Origin: Corynespora cassiicola
Lineage: Eukaryota > Ascomycota > Dothideomycetes > Pleosporales > Corynesporascaceae
DNA: 64,000 nucleotides
NCBI GenBank assembly: GCA_022059125.1
Contig: JAEUWY010000004.1
Coordinates: 1 to 64,000 of the forward strand
Direction of reading: 5' to 3'
Shown one piece after another: positions 44,089 through 56,495 of this stretch; the first letter of the stretch is position 1; each line of letters opens with the position of its first letter. The translations under genes and the position numbers were made by a program. The notes beneath the pieces were generated by a model that did not search any database, was not told the origin of the DNA, and worked only from the letters and a program-made list of their open reading frames with translations.

Positions 44089-45750
44089 AATATCTCCTCT
44101 GGGGTACACGGGCGCGACGGCTCGCACGGATTGTGTTGCAAGCGTTGGCGGGCGCTGTAGACGCACGTTTCTGCTGCGCGCAGCCGTCAATGTTGCCTCG
44201 TATATTCCCGGTGTAGCGGGTCAGCCAATGTGACCGGGACAGGCCTGGGGCGTCGTCCCAGCTGCGTGTTTCGAGAGTGCGATCACGCGTGCGCTGGCTC
44301 GCGTGTGGCACCGTGACAGGTCCAATCGAGGCGGGCGAAGGAGCAGCAGAGGCGGGCAGTAATCCGGCACGCAGAAATCGGGGGAAGCGGGCGTCGTACG
44401 GGGCCGGGGTCCATGCACTCGGGGGGCATTCCAGTGGAGCGCGCTCGCTCTCGATCATGATGCTCTGGGCGGCAGCGAGGGGCGAGGCGGGGTCTACCAG
44501 GCGGCGCCCATGCTGCGGCAGCGCAAACGGGCGGGCGGGCGGTAGGCAGCGGTATAGGTGGTGGTGATGGTGGTGGTGAAGCTGTGGAGGGGGAGGTCGA
44601 GCCGGGGGACCGGGGCTGGCGCTGGAGCTAGAGGGAGAGCTGGATAGAGCTGGATAGAGCTGGGCGAGGGCTAGATGGCGGAGCCGGGGGGGAGGGTCTG
44701 AGGGCTCGGAGGTGTAGAGGGTGTAGAGGGTGTAGGCGAGGGCTAATGCCGTGGGACGTGTATTCCGACGTGTATCTCGTGGCAGGGCCGAGGCAGGCGC
44801 GAGGCAGGTGCGAGGCAGGTGCAGCGGAACCGCCGTCTGGAACGGGCAGCAGCAGTGGGGGTGCGACGGGGCGGCTGGGTGGCGGCGGCGGGAGAAGCGC
44901 AGGCGCGCCGGACCGCAGGGCTCGGCGGGGGGACAGTGACGGCGGCGTCGAGGAATTGGAGCTTGCAGCGAGTCGTGCGGATGGGGGAGAGGATGGCGGA
45001 GGGCGAGTGTCGTGTGTGGGTGCGGGTGCTGGTGCGGTCGTGCGGTTGTGCGCGTTGCTGCGTGGCCCCGCAATTGGTGAAAGTTTCGCTGCAGGCCTCG
45101 CTCCTGCCTGCGCTGGCTGGCTGGAGCTCTTCACGCTGCCCCTGATTGGCTACCGGATTACCGAGCTCCCATTACCCGGAATCTCATCGTCCCACGTGAC
45201 CGTGCCCGGCCCCCAAGGAACTTTCCGGCTCCTCCGGCCCATCTTGCTCGACTACAGCCATACTCAACACCTACACGCCTGCACCCACTCTGCAGCACAC
45301 ACGCACACTGCAACCTCACATGGCAATCTGGCTCGCAATATCACGGCCCTCGCACAGCGCTGCTCGGCTATGCGCCTGCATCTTGCGTGCTATCAGCACC
45401 CCCTTGGCGCGAGCCTCTTATTAGCAGCCCTTATTCCTTCGCGCGCCCTGTACCACCGCACACGGCCACCTTGCGCTGCCTCGTCTACCCCCCTCGCAGC
45501 GTGGCTCTCTCGTGGCGCCCAGGCCCCAGCCATTCCCTACCCAGTCCCTACCCAGTCCCTATCCAGTCCCTATCCTCCCCCCCCCCATCCAGCCCCTAGC
45601 CTAGTGTCACGTGTGCGTGGAGAAGGGGACAGAAACTTGGATTCAATAAACATGATGGAATGCAACTGCCGTGTCACATCCGCTATAATTAGTCTCGTCC
45701 ACTCGAATCCGCCACATAGCCTCTCACCCCCCCATACCCCCTTCATCTTC
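44089..45750. other. Long GC-rich upstream region of the AcuK-like gene
   Basis: Very G+C-rich, so chance frames run long (345 codons at 44036-45073, 337 codons at 44746-45759); these are dominated by Arg, Pro, Ala, Ser and His with no domain and overlap each other on both strands. Short GGTGGT and GGGCGGGC stretches occur around 44520-44600, and tandem 'ccagtccctacc'-like units near 45538-45575. Probably promoter and 5' UTR of the regulator plus the 3' flank of the MFS gene. Confidence 0.5.
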
Positions 45751-48640
45751 TCATGCTGACGCAAACCGCGAATTGCTCCTGAGCCGCTCGCCGTACCGGA
45801 AGAACAGTATGGGGAACCTGCTCGCTCGTTAGCCGCTTGCTGCTGCCCAAGCCCTGCCCGGGGAACGCCATACGGAGCCATGGCCAGCGCCAGGAATGCG
45901 AGTATCGTCGTCGCCCACTGGTAGCCCACGTCTTTCCTAATCAGTGACCGCCTTTTCATGCTCCAAGCCTCCGCTGGGAACACTCACTGTTGTACATTTG
46001 GACACCAAACAGAGGAAACGCCGCTGCAAAATACGACCGCGCAAAGCTATTCGCTGCCAACGCAGAGGCAGCATACAATGGATACTGGTCGCCGACGTCA
46101 GTCGACCTGCAAAGCCCGCCTTCTCCGCCCGAGATCGGCCCCAACTGTGTGTGCGTGTGTACTCACGGCTTCGACCAGAAAGGTAAATACTCCAGAGTAT
46201 ACCCAGATGATGCTACATGCCAGTCGGAGCGGTCAGTGTCCAATGCCACTTTGCATGTCTAAAAGGGGGGGGGGGGGCCTTACCCAGTGCCAAAGATACC
46301 CGAGAAGATTATTGGAACTGCCGTGCCAGCTCGTTAGCTATTATTACTCCCTTCCCTCAGTCTACAGTCAATGTGCGCGACACTACATACCTATCCAATG
46401 CACCTGCAGGGAGCCAGGGGTCAGCCAACCTCAAGCAATCGTCGCATACGAGGGAGAGAGCACACTCACATGGGAATACGTCGTCCACCCAAACCCTGCA
46501 TGTAGCGTGATTAGGAACCTGCCATACGTCCGGGCGTGCTGCACATGCTTACCGAAGAGTGCAATGGGGACGACAAAGGCCCCAAACATTGTGCTGGGGA
46601 GCCGAAATTCTGGTTCAGAGTGGCCCCCTTGCGCCTCCCGCTGCCGCACGAGCCTGTCGTAGCATGCCTTCCACAGCGGGTCGCTGGCGATGCCCGTGAG
46701 CATGCCCACGAAGAGCCCGAGGAACGAGAGTCCGGTCTGGGAGATGGAAAACCCGTGGTTGTTCTGGAAGACGAGCGGGAATGCCCCGAAGAACAGGTAC
46801 AGGATTCCCAACAAGATTGCGGACAGGATACAGAGATTGAGACACTGCAGCACACGGCATTAGTCCACCAATCATGCCGTAACCGAGTCAGTCTTTGGCT
46901 CTACCTACCATTGGCTCGAAGAAGAGCAGTTGAAACGGCCTGATGCAGGACCACAGCACCGTCTTCGCAATCGATCTCGACATCTTCTCGATGGGCGCGA
47001 TCCACTCCGCATTGCCCGTCTCTTCTCGCAGCCGCTGGGCCTTTTTGCGGAGCAACACCGGATGATACGTTTCGGGCACAAATAGGACGATCATGGTCAG
47101 CTTCACTTTTTTGTTAGTCTCTCACGTCTTGTCTCCTGTTTTGATGTGCTTCGCCACTCTTACCTGAACGCCAGACCAGATGATCAATAGGTAGAAGCAC
47201 CTGGCTATGTCAGCACTATAGCTTTACATGGTGCAGCTTTGGCCGAGGGGAAGGGACAAAAAAGCAACGCAAATAGCAACGACCATTGACATGACCATGT
47301 GCTCGTCATGAAATACCCAAAGTAGACTACGGGCAATGAACATCTTCTCACCATCTCCATGTCGTGTTCTCCACCAAGAACCCCCCAACAAGAGGGCCTA
47401 TTTCCGGTCTGCCCGAATGTGCATATCAGTAAATTGTATTGGCCAGCAGAGATGCGTTTCCATTACCCTACAAACGGAGAGGCGGTATACACCATCATTG
47501 GTGCCGAGAGCTCCTGGGGGGTAAGATTAGCACATCAAGAAGCCGTGCACGGAAACGCGAGTTGCATGGCCAGGTACTGACGTGTTTTGCAAACATGTCG
47601 CCGACGGTCCCTCCGGCGACGCTGAGGAACGCACTTCCGGCCAGGCCATCCAGGAAGCGCGCCACTAGCATGGTCTGGATATTATGCGCGACGGCACAAG
47701 GGATCATGAAGATGAGGAAGAAGGAAAAGGAGCAAATGTAGACGGACCGGCGGCCGAAGAACTGTCCCACCGCCCACGAGCATTAGCACTTGGGTCGACA
47801 GCATTGGCACGGCAATGCCACGACGGAACTGTGACGGGAAAGGATGGTACATGCCTCGGACAGGGGACTCAGAATCATTGGGCCGGTGCCCAAACCTGCG
47901 ACAAACATGCTGAGCCCGAGCGTGCATATAAGCCGCGAGGTGCCAAATTCGGGCATCAGCTGACTGTAGGTGCTGGTATATAGCGAAGATGTGCATGTCC
48001 TAGAGTTTCCCCGACCCTCTATTAGCCTAGCTCCGTACTCGTGGTAGTAGACCCAGACCCCACCACCCCCCTGGGGCCATGGACTAGACAAAGGAAGAAA
48101 GGGGAGAGAATCTGACAAACCGCCTAGTACTTACACACATAGGGAGCTGGAACTGACAATCAAGACAATGGCCCAGCGTCGCAGCTTGGTCATGCTCCGA
48201 GGGTTCAAGGGGTCGGAATCGCCATCCCACGAGACCAGGAAGGGCTCCTCGTCGGCCGTGGCACGACTGGAGTTGTTCGGGCGGTTGTGGTTGCGGTTGC
48301 GGTGGTCGTCGTGCTCCTCGTCGAAGCAGGTGTATCCATCTGCGCCGGCCCTCGATTGGTTCGATCGGACGGATCGCAGGCTCTTTGCATGCTGGAGAGC
48401 CTTTGCTTGGCTGGAGGCCGACTGCTCGCCAGGGGTGCGCAATTCGCCTGGCCGGCTAGTGTCTCGGCCAGTATCATCACCATCACCGTCGTCGTCGTCG
48501 TTGTCGTCTTCGAGTCCCAGTCCCAGGGCTTTTTCCTCGTCGACGACCTTTTCGCATTCGGGTCCTTGATCGTCGTGGGCCGAACGCACTGTGCTCTCGG
48601 TTCTCCTACTCCTGCTTCTCTTTTGTGCGTCGTCGTTCAT
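45751..48640 (-). CDS. MFS drug:H+ antiporter (DHA1), 15 exons
   Basis: Fifteen exons read from 48640: 48135-48640, 47855-47999, 47582-47761, 47467-47513, 47352-47408, 47164-47200, 46909-47100, 46553-46844, 46470-46495, 46391-46403, 46284-46317, 46167-46212, 45988-46084, 45874-45931, 45751-45817; 598 residues. The cytosolic N-terminus is long and acidic, then VSWDGDSDPLNPRSMTKLRRW, the usual entry to helix 1. Later landmarks: GLGTGPMILSPLSEFFGRRS, FLDGLAGSAFLSVAGGTVGD, MMVYTASPFVGPEIGPLVGGF, FVPETYHPVLL, ALFGFGWTTYSH, FTFLVEAYPLYAASALAANSFARS, LFFRYGERLRSNSRFASA at the end. All are polyamine/FLR1-type DHA1 marks. Intron 2 appears to be GC-AG (GAG/GCATGT). Predicted plasma-membrane efflux or polyamine transport. 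Confidence 0.88.
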
Positions 48641-50352
48641 CTTGGCTCCGAACTCCTGACTCGAGGCGTCGATGCCTCCCTTGGTGCTTCGCTACGAGAT
48701 GGATCGAGGCAATGCTTTCAGCAGCAGTGACAACAAGTTGATGCATTCGACTGACTGACGTCTCGATAGAATTTACTTATCGGCCTAGCCCTCGACCGGA
48801 CTTAACCCACCCAACCCACCCTGGGAGATTTTTCCTCTGTTTCCCTATCGATGACAAACGCGCTCGTCATAGGCACCATCCCTGCCGAGGATCTCGCGAA
48901 CAATCGGATAAGAGTCGGAAAAAGTCCAAGGCCCTCTGGCCAGAACGGCTCCCTGGGTTGTTGGCTGCCGCAAGCGCATGCACATCTCGCATGCCACGAG
49001 AGACGAAGGGGCCATGGGAATCACAGATGTGAGTTTGATCTGCTGGCGCTTGCAGGCGGCTAGGCTTCGCGGCACTTGGTCCGCTTGTGGGGAGGGAGGT
49101 CCGCGAGTTCGTGAGTCGACTCAAGGCACATGGGATGGTGCGGTTTTGCCGAGCCAACAAAGGGTCCCGCCCGGATGAGGCAATTTGGCCCGGGGGGGAC
49201 CCAACGACGCTCGGAACCCAAACCCAGACTGACCGACTGCCTAATTGTTACAAGCTTTTGCGCGGATTGAACGTCTCCGCCATCTCCACCCTCGCCTCCG
49301 AGCTCGCTGCTCCGACCGCGTCGCGTCGCCTCCTGTCAAGGCGGGACGGGACAGGCGGCTTGTTGGACAGATGGCAGTGGCATAGAGACTTTTCCCGCTG
49401 ACTCGAGATTCCAACCCAACCCACCCCACCCCACCCACTGACTGCCGCAAAAGACCAGTCCTCCTCGAGGGCTACAGCACGCGACTGCTTGTCCTGCCAT
49501 CTCGGATACCCCCATTCTTTCGAGTCAGGTGACGTCAAGATTCAGATTTCCAGATGCTCATCGTCGGATCATGGGGAGGGAGAAGCGGCGCTTGAAACGA
49601 GAGTGTTGGGCGGGAGTGCGGATGCATGACTCTACCATGCACCCTTTCTCCCGCTCTTCTATTCCTTCTACAGACTTTCCCCTATTGACTGATCAAAACA
49701 CTGAGGTATCATCCCAACTCCCAAACACAAACAATCTAAAATGCCATGCGTGCCCTGACTCTTGGTCTCTCTGTCTCTGTCTGTCCCGTCTCCCAGCCGT
49801 TGGTACTACCGAACGGTCGCGCGCCTGTCATCCACGTGTACCGCGCGTCGTCCCATGGCTTGCGACTAGCGTGTGTTGTAGTCCCAACTGCCGGCCTTCG
49901 ATTTGCTTCTTCGCGGCGCTTTTGTCGATCGCGCATTGCGGGAGTTTTTTTTGTTGCGCGGTGGGTGTGCGCCGCCCAAAGGAAAGAGAAAAAAAAATGA
50001 TAATGAATGTCCCGATTTCCAAAAATACTCCAATTGTCTCCGCTCCACTCTGCGCTGCCCTGCCTTGCGCACGGAAGACAATAGATTCCTCCCCCCCCCC
50101 CCTGCGTCTGCATCGGCGTCCAATAGATCCGCCCGTGCGTGTTGTAGTCTTGTGTTTCTTCTGCCATCGCCCGTCTCCCCCTCCCGTTTAGGGGCCTGCG
50201 CATGCGCTGCTGCTGCTGCTGCTGCTGCTGCTATTTTGTACAGCTGAGATGTTGCGCGCGCCGCCATCCACCCGACTCTTGCTCAGCTCTCATAAGCCAC
50301 TGCCATTAATAATTATACCTCCTTTGGTGGTGTTGGTCTCCTTCCCTCTCTC
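48641..50352. other. Intergenic, upstream of the DHA1 transporter; no gene seen
   Basis: 1.7 kb with only chance frames (for example 49529-50191, Arg/Ser/Pro/Cys-rich). A C run occurs at about 50090-50102. Confidence 0.5.
50206..50232. repeat. (GCT)9 microsatellite
   Basis: Nine perfect GCT triplets, about 120 bp downstream of the stop of the Cys-rich membrane protein gene; not within a supported coding region. Confidence 0.95.
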
Positions 50353-51337
50353 TCAATAGTATCCCTTGTCCAAGAACCATCCCAGCACTGGGCTCTCCGG
50401 GTACTTCTCCGTGGCCAATGCCATGCGGGAGCTGCTCCGCGTGGCGGGCGTCGCCGTCCTCGGAGGCGGCGGGAAGTGCGATATGCGCGGGTAGTCCTGG
50501 TTCATCTGCTGACGGCTCTCGCTGGCGACGCGCTTCTTCTCGGCCAAGGCCTTCATCTGCTTCCGCCGGTACCTGAGGGACAGGTAGATGAGCACGGCGA
50601 TGATAAGGAGCCCGAGGGGGATGCCGAGGCCCAGGCCCAGACCCAGTGCGAGGGGATTCCGTGCGGCCTCTGCCGCTGCTTCTGCTGAGGAGCGGGGCGA
50701 GGGGTAGGTGACTTCCGGAATGTTGGATGCAAAGTCGTCGACGTCCCAGGGCGATACGGTCGTGGCGACGATGATGGGCATGGTGTTTATGTTGACGGTG
50801 GCGTCCGGTGAGGGCATTCCGTCGACTTCGATGACATTGGTGGGTCGGGGGATGTCCTCTGGATAAATCGTCTTGAGTTGTCTGGCGTCAACAACGTTGG
50901 CGGCGGTTTTGTCGGCGCAACAGTCGTTGTCGTCTTGTCCGTCACCAGAGGAACAGCACCATTTTCCTGTACTGGGGCACCTGTAGAGAAACAAGTTGTC
51001 GAGGGCTCCATCGCTGTCGACCAGGTTGCAGAGGTTCGGACACGAAGGGTCCGTAAACGTCTTGTCGGTACACCATTCGCGCCGGAATTCATTAGGAACG
51101 GAAGTGAGATCAGGAGTCTGGCAGATGCCATTGGCGAGGCATTCGTCGCCCTGTACGTGAAACTCTGCATGATTTTGGTGGTGTTGCTGCGCCGAAGCGC
51201 CCGTTTGAAGAGGAATGGCAGAAGGAGTGTCGGTAAGTAGGTAACGAGTTGGTGAGGGGCCCTGACTATAGCAGTCCAGCGTTAACGGTCGGGATTCTTG
51301 CAGGCTCGCGGGGATGGATATACACTTACATTTCCAT
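50353..51337 (-). CDS. Cys-rich single-pass membrane protein, 5' end unresolved
   Basis: The frame is firmly open from 51265 to the stop at 50353. The ectodomain has paired cysteines: GDECLANGICQ, REWCTDKTFTDPSCPNLCNLV, YRCPSTGKWCCS and DDNDCCAD. A Pro/Ser-rich stalk follows, then one membrane helix (NPLALGLGLGLGIPLGLLII) with basic RYRRKQMK and a cytoplasmic tail with FPPPPRTATPATRSSSR. This is a common layout of fungal surface proteins of unknown function. No in-frame ATG precedes the ectodomain. One in-phase model has an 8-nt first exon (51330-51337, ATGGAAAT) spliced to 51265, giving 306 residues but no signal peptide; a missed upstream exon with a signal peptide is at least as likely. 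Confidence 0.7.
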
Positions 51338-54300
51338 ATTGGCAACAGTTGAATGCAAACCTTAAACAAAGCACATTAGGCGCCGCACACGAATGCCCTG
51401 TTGCCCTATTTACATGTAGGGTTCGTCGTGGGGAGGTGCAGTACAGGCAAGCAGCCGGACAAATGGCTCCGCCGATCAGCGTAAAGCGGTCCTGCTGTAG
51501 AAGAATACCGCCGCGGTGAGCACCTGGGGACGTTGGTGTCGCAATATCGAAAGGCTGGAAATCGGACCGTATGCGGTGTCCCCTCTTCAAAAATTGCTGA
51601 CAACGGCAGACGGGACCCGCCCACGTGGACCGACGGCTTGGAGAAGATTCCTTTGCGGGTGTGGATTTGCCCAGTACCGCGGTTTCGAAACTTTGTTTCG
51701 ATCCGGGCGTGCCAGGAACCCAGGGGCATGCCACTGCATTGCCACGCCTGCAAGGCTGGACATGACGTCGAATATGGGTTCATGAATCGGGTGGGATGCC
51801 ACAACGAGCCGCGCCCCTGGTCGCTGCTAGAGCCGCGGGCACTGCTCTGTACAGATTGGGGCTCTGGCTCTCTGGCTCGCTGGAAACGGGGTGCCGTAGA
51901 AGCTTGGGTAGCCGCCACTAATGCACTACGGGCCAGATTTAGTGGCACGAGGCCTCGATTAGACGTTGCCGCGCCAATAGTTGGCTATACGATAAGGGAG
52001 ATGACGGCGACAAAAGTAACGACTGTGTATAGAAACGTACGATGTGCCGTTCTGTAATCCGAACTTCCAATAACCAAGGCTGACTGCGACGAGTAAGGTC
52101 CGCGACGCTACAGCCTTAGTCTGGCCGAGGACTAGGGTACATGGTCCACTTCGCACCCTGCCCCTCGCTGTAACCTCCGCCTTCCGCTGCAAGAAATTTT
52201 GAACTCGGCTGCGGCCGAGTCGTATACGAATCTGCATACGCCGCCTTCTATCAAACGGGAGCGAGGGGCCCTCGGCCTTCGGTGCGCGCGGGAGGGGTGC
52301 GATGCGGATGTGTTATCAAGCACGTTGGGCGTCCAAAAGCCCCGTCCCCGGCCATTCATCTATCTCGGACTGGAGGAGCGGACGGTTTTCTTGGCGAACG
52401 TTGACTAGCTAACGGTTCCGACGCTACGGATTCAAACAAGGTTGATTCCTTCTCATGTCATGGCAAGATGCATGTGGGGGACACTGTTCCTGCATGCGAC
52501 CTTTTGAGCCTTCGTCCTTTTTCCCTCCTGCTGACGACACACCATTTCGTACGTACCACGCCTGTGCATGAGTGACATCGAGATCAACGCCCGACATGCT
52601 GCTTTGGTCCAGCGCTGCATTTGCTTCTACGGCTCGCTGGAGCGATCAAACCTCCTCCAATCTGTCCCAGCCGAGACGAGGCGATCCGTCGTGTGCACAC
52701 TCACATGCCCGGATTATCCAACAGCCCCCTTGGCTCCCCCTGTGCGGCGCTTCGCGGGCGGTATAACCACAACCGACTGGGCACCAGCCCAATGCTTGTG
52801 AACGTGATCCTTCATGCAGCCGTGGGGGAAGGAACCGAGAACACGAATGCTGTACGTTTTTGGATGCGGCATGCCACAAACCAGGAAGAGGGATCCCGCG
52901 CCCATCCGTTCACTCCCACCAGATCCGAGGGCGTTGGGGCTGCGACTAGATCGCATTTACTCGAACAGGGCACACGCGAGGCTAAGTGCTGTCGCATGAA
53001 TGGGCGCAGAGCGCCAAGCTGCCTCCAAGCTGTCCCTAAGCTGTCTCCCAACCGCCCACTAGCCCCCAAGGCCATCAACTTGCGACATCCTCCGGCCAGA
53101 CTGTTGTACAGCTAATTCCCGTTCATCGACCGTTTGCGCCCTCGTCCACCGCGAAGAAACGTCGCGAACCCAAAAGTCGGTTCCACTGCTTTCGGATTCC
53201 GTGGACCAACAACCCCACCCCCATCGGTTCTGCCACTAATGCAGGTACCGGAGTTGCGTGTATGGAATAGATTAACAGCTAAAAGGAATGACGAACCTAG
53301 CACCAGAGGTCACGCACATCTGTTAGCTAAAAAGCTGCTCGGTCCCACTTGTCCGGGTAGCATGTTTTACGTCAAGGTGTCAAGGTGGTGTGAGTAGGAA
53401 TACGTCAGAACCGAAAAGGTTGTTAAGTTCGTAGCAAATAATGTTTTTTGCCGATCTTCCATGACTATATCTGCTCGTTAGTGATTGTTGGGTGATGCCG
53501 TAGGTCATCACTCTCTCAGTGTCCAAGTTTGGCACAAAGGAACCTACCTATGTACACCATTGCAAAAACATGTAGCAGTGCCACCGTCACACCAATCCTA
53601 TCCAAAACAAAAATTTCTGCCGACTGTTTGCTTATTCTATACGAGAAAGTTGTTTTGACAATGTACCACTGTAGCCTTTTCTAGGTATGCTGCCCAGCCT
53701 GTTGCAGTTTGCAGAGGCTGAAGTACGACCATCATAGACATTATACTATGATCAAGGCATAGGAACGCATCTCGCACATTAGTTTCAAGCAAACTCTACT
53801 ATTAATCGGAGCCATACATCAAGTCGACTGCCTTGTGATCAATGATTGAGACTGTCAAATTCCCGATGCATGCATACGCCTTGGCTCTTTTGTTCTTGTG
53901 GAGTCAACTGGACGATGTTCAAATGCCCCGAAAATAATCTTTAGATGAATTGATGTAGAGACTGGACCTATTATTTAATCTATGAGTGCATCTAGTCATA
54001 TTGCTTTTAAATATTACCATGACATACTCCTGAGCCCAGAGCTTAGGGGAGGCGATAAAAACAACCCTCTCGACTCCCACTTACTATTGAATATTGTCGA
54101 CCTTCTACAAACAAACCAATAGAAATGTCAACGTAGCAACATCAATTACCTGTTGTTGAAAGTCACACAATAGTACAAAATAACTCGTCTTATCATTGCA
54201 ATAGTTTCTTCTATTGCACATACCATTCGTGCTTTTCCTGGCATGCACAGTTCGAATATTCAGGCCCACAGCACACCGCACTACAGCCGCACCGGCGCTG

Positions 54301-54457
54301 TAGACACATGCGCGCCACTCCATTCTAGGAAGACCTTTGACATCATCAACCTACTCCTCATCAAAAACAAAAAAAAACCGCCTGCATGCAGCAGCCCGCC
54401 AAGCACCATCCCACCAGCATCAACCCGGCATTAGCCCCACGCAAAAAGAAAAAAAAC
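51338..54457. other. 3.1-kb gene-free region
   Basis: Overlapping chance frames up to 180 codons occur on both strands at 51282-53115 with no domain and no coding character. From about 53400 the DNA becomes AT-richer with short frames only. Nothing beyond background could be supported. Confidence 0.5.
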
Positions 54458-54557
54458 TGGACTTGCTGGGAATTGAACCCAGGACCTTTCCCACGCCGAA
54501 TCTCGTATCCGAGACGCCAAATGCTAAGGGAAAATCATACCACTAGACCACAAGCCC
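54458..54557 (-). tRNA. tRNA-Ala(AGC) with a 28-nt intron
   Basis: Minus strand. The acceptor stem GGGCTTG/CAAGTCC includes G3:U70, the alanine identity pair, with discriminator A. The T arm is CTGGG-TTCAATT-CCCAG. The anticodon stem TTCCC/GGGAA holds the loop TTAGCAT, anticodon AGC. A 28-nt insert lies directly 3' of position 37, the canonical eukaryotic tRNA intron site; it contains a short hairpin (TCTCG/CGAGA). Removing it gives a 72-nt body identical to the tRNA at 58429-58500. The D arm (GTGGTCTAGTGGTATGAT) looks like that of eukaryotic tRNA-Pro. Confidence 0.9.
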
Positions 54558-54571
54558 TGAAGGGTGGGGAC

Positions 54572-54696
54572 TGGACTTGCTGGGAATTGAACCCAGGACC
54601 TTTCCCATGCTATAAATCAACCCTGATGCCCCTCCTGAAAGGAAGGAACTGGAGATGAAGTGCTAAGGGAAAATCATACCACTAGACCACAAGCCC
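54572..54696 (-). tRNA. tRNA-Ala(AGC) with a 53-nt intron
   Basis: Same tRNA body as the neighbour only 14 bp away, but the insert at the same site after position 37 is 53 nt and unrelated in sequence to the 28-nt one. It ends ATTTATAGCA, repeating part of the anticodon loop, and holds a short stem (CCTTTC.AGGAGG region). The exons are identical, so the gene should be functional if the splicing endonuclease accepts the fold. Confidence 0.88.
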
Positions 54697-56203
54697 GATT
54701 ATCCAATTGATGGGAGCTGGGACGAATTGTTTGGTATATCATTGTGGTGTTGTGAGGGCTTGCAACGCGTTGTTGTTGCATCGTGAGGTTTTGGGATGCA
54801 GGTTTGAAATGAGACTAATTGGAAAAAATTTGCAGACGGGGCAGAAGCGAGGGACCCGCAGGCTAGTCTACCATCAATATTAATAGCAATATGTGGGTTT
54901 TGTAGTGATTCCAAAAAGGCATAGAGGCCGTATAGAACATGAGGCGGGCATGCCATCATGGCTTGCAAAATGGTCAAATTGCTTGGAGGGAATGATGTGT
55001 TGGGTTTAGGATGACATTGGTAGCCCGGCATGCCATCAGCATGCTATTGAAACATATCGAGTTGTCTTGGTGTCATCTCAATTCTCCTGGCACAAGGACA
55101 AGGCATACCGTCTTCTTGGAAGGCACCGCCCAAGGACCTGGATAATGGTACTCACGGCTTCCTCCGCCCCCTATAGCGGAGATGGCCCATCCATTTTGGT
55201 TAAGAATGATGGGTCACAAAAACATTTTCAGATATGACACAATGCAGCCTTGCCGGAAGAGATGCCTCCGGCGCTGACGAAAAAACAACAACAACCAGGT
55301 GCAAGATAGGGTCACCATGATATACGTACCTATGATATAGCGCACTGACAACACCTCCGAACCCTTTTACAGCAGGAACATGCAGATCCCACAAGTACGG
55401 ATTGTTTCACGGTCGCAATACCGCAACCCGTGCACCCCCTCTGTCTGCCCGTGTCCGTGCTTCTAGCATGGACTTCCGGGATGGCATCTCTCTATTCAAC
55501 CACATCCCAGGGAATTCGCCTCACTACCACGCGTGTATCGCACCGTACCCAGGAAACGAGCCGGTGCCCTCGCGAATCGGACCCTGACGAGCGGAGCTGG
55601 CACGGCGGGAGCGGTATTGCGCGTTGGCCGATCGTTACACGTCCCTCAACTGCCGAGATTGTGCGGATGGGAAAGAAAAGAAAAATTCGCATGCGGGCCA
55701 TGGACATGCGCCTGGGCGCCGACGCGTTGTGGGGATTTGGTGTGGTGTCGATGCGTTTTTTTTTCTTTGATTGTCTAGCTGGGATGGGTTGGGAATTTCC
55801 ATGGACGTGGGTTGGGGCGGAAAAACCTTTCTGCGAGTGTGGGCGTTGGGCCATAGCGGTATGAAGCGCGCTAGGGGATGGGTTTCCAAGTTGCCGTGTT
55901 GGGGTATTGCAGTAAATTTGTATTCGTATTTTTTTTCCAAGCATGCGCTGGTATGATATACTGTTTGGCCTGTCTATGCAGGCTGTTTGTACAGCATGAT
56001 AATAATAAATCCAAGGACTTTTTCAACGAATCACATGATACGGGCCTGTGGTCCAGTGGTAATACCATCCCACGGCACTTCATAAGAGATCTCGCACGAT
56101 GTACCTAGACGTATAGGAATTGTTAATGACTTCTAAATACAAGCTTACCAATGTAGCCCTTCTAACGGGCAACGGTGAATTGTAGAAGGTCTAATATTTG
56201 AAC
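54697..56203. other. Intergenic, no protein gene supported
   Basis: Frames of 100-150 codons at 54699-55031 and 55430-55944 have no recognisable domain, and several overlap on both strands. A degenerate tRNA-like 5' half lies at 56042-56075. Confidence 0.45.
56042..56075 (+). pseudogene. tRNA remnant (5' half)
   Basis: GGGCCTGTGGTCCAGTGGTA closely matches the first 20 bases of the tRNA-Ala genes in this window (two differences), followed by ATACCATCCCAC where the anticodon arm should be. No T arm or matching 3' acceptor strand is found within 60 bases, so it is a broken copy. Confidence 0.5.
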
Positions 56204-56495
56204 CTAGTGTGAGACCTGACACTTTTCGAGATCGATTTTAAGGTAGATCCGTATGCGTTTCTGTAGCCTATTGGATAGTTGGGAGAAATGATTCAAGAAT
56301 CGCTCGAATTTGCGAAACCGTACGATGACGGGTCTTCCGAAGTATAGGGGGCGAAATTCCGCTCGAATCTGCCTGCAGACTTGCATGAGGTTTAATGAGT
56401 CTCTGTAAGGAGGGTTTCAGTTGATATAGTGCCTTTGTAAACAGGATTTTCGAGGTAAGCGTACTCGTAGATCATGTTAGGTAAATCTATAGGAC
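56204..56495 (-). pseudogene. Fragment of an LPxELR/IYEYA-type (F-box-like) fungal gene
   Basis: Minus strand: LPNMIYEYAYLENPVYKGT (from about 56490), then a stop and frame change near 56395, then LMQVCRQIRAEFRPLYFGRP and VRFRKFERFLNHFSQL. The order 'LP..(L)R.MIYEYA ... LL.VCRQIR.E..PLY' is that of a large fungal family of short proteins with an F-box-like N-terminus. Broken by frameshift and lacking both ends. Confidence 0.6.

Noticed and set aside
44036..45759. Two frames above 330 codons on opposite strands upstream of the AcuK-like gene
   Set aside because: G+C bias leaves few stops; both are low-complexity Arg/Pro/Ala/Ser, overlap each other and lack domains and splice logic.
49529..50191. 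220-codon plus frame
   Set aside because: No domain, Cys/Arg/Ser/Pro-rich composition, and overlapping frames of equal length on the other strand.
51282..53115. Several 100-180-codon frames on both strands
   Set aside because: Mutually overlapping, no domain, no ATG context or splice logic; consistent with chance in G+C-rich DNA.
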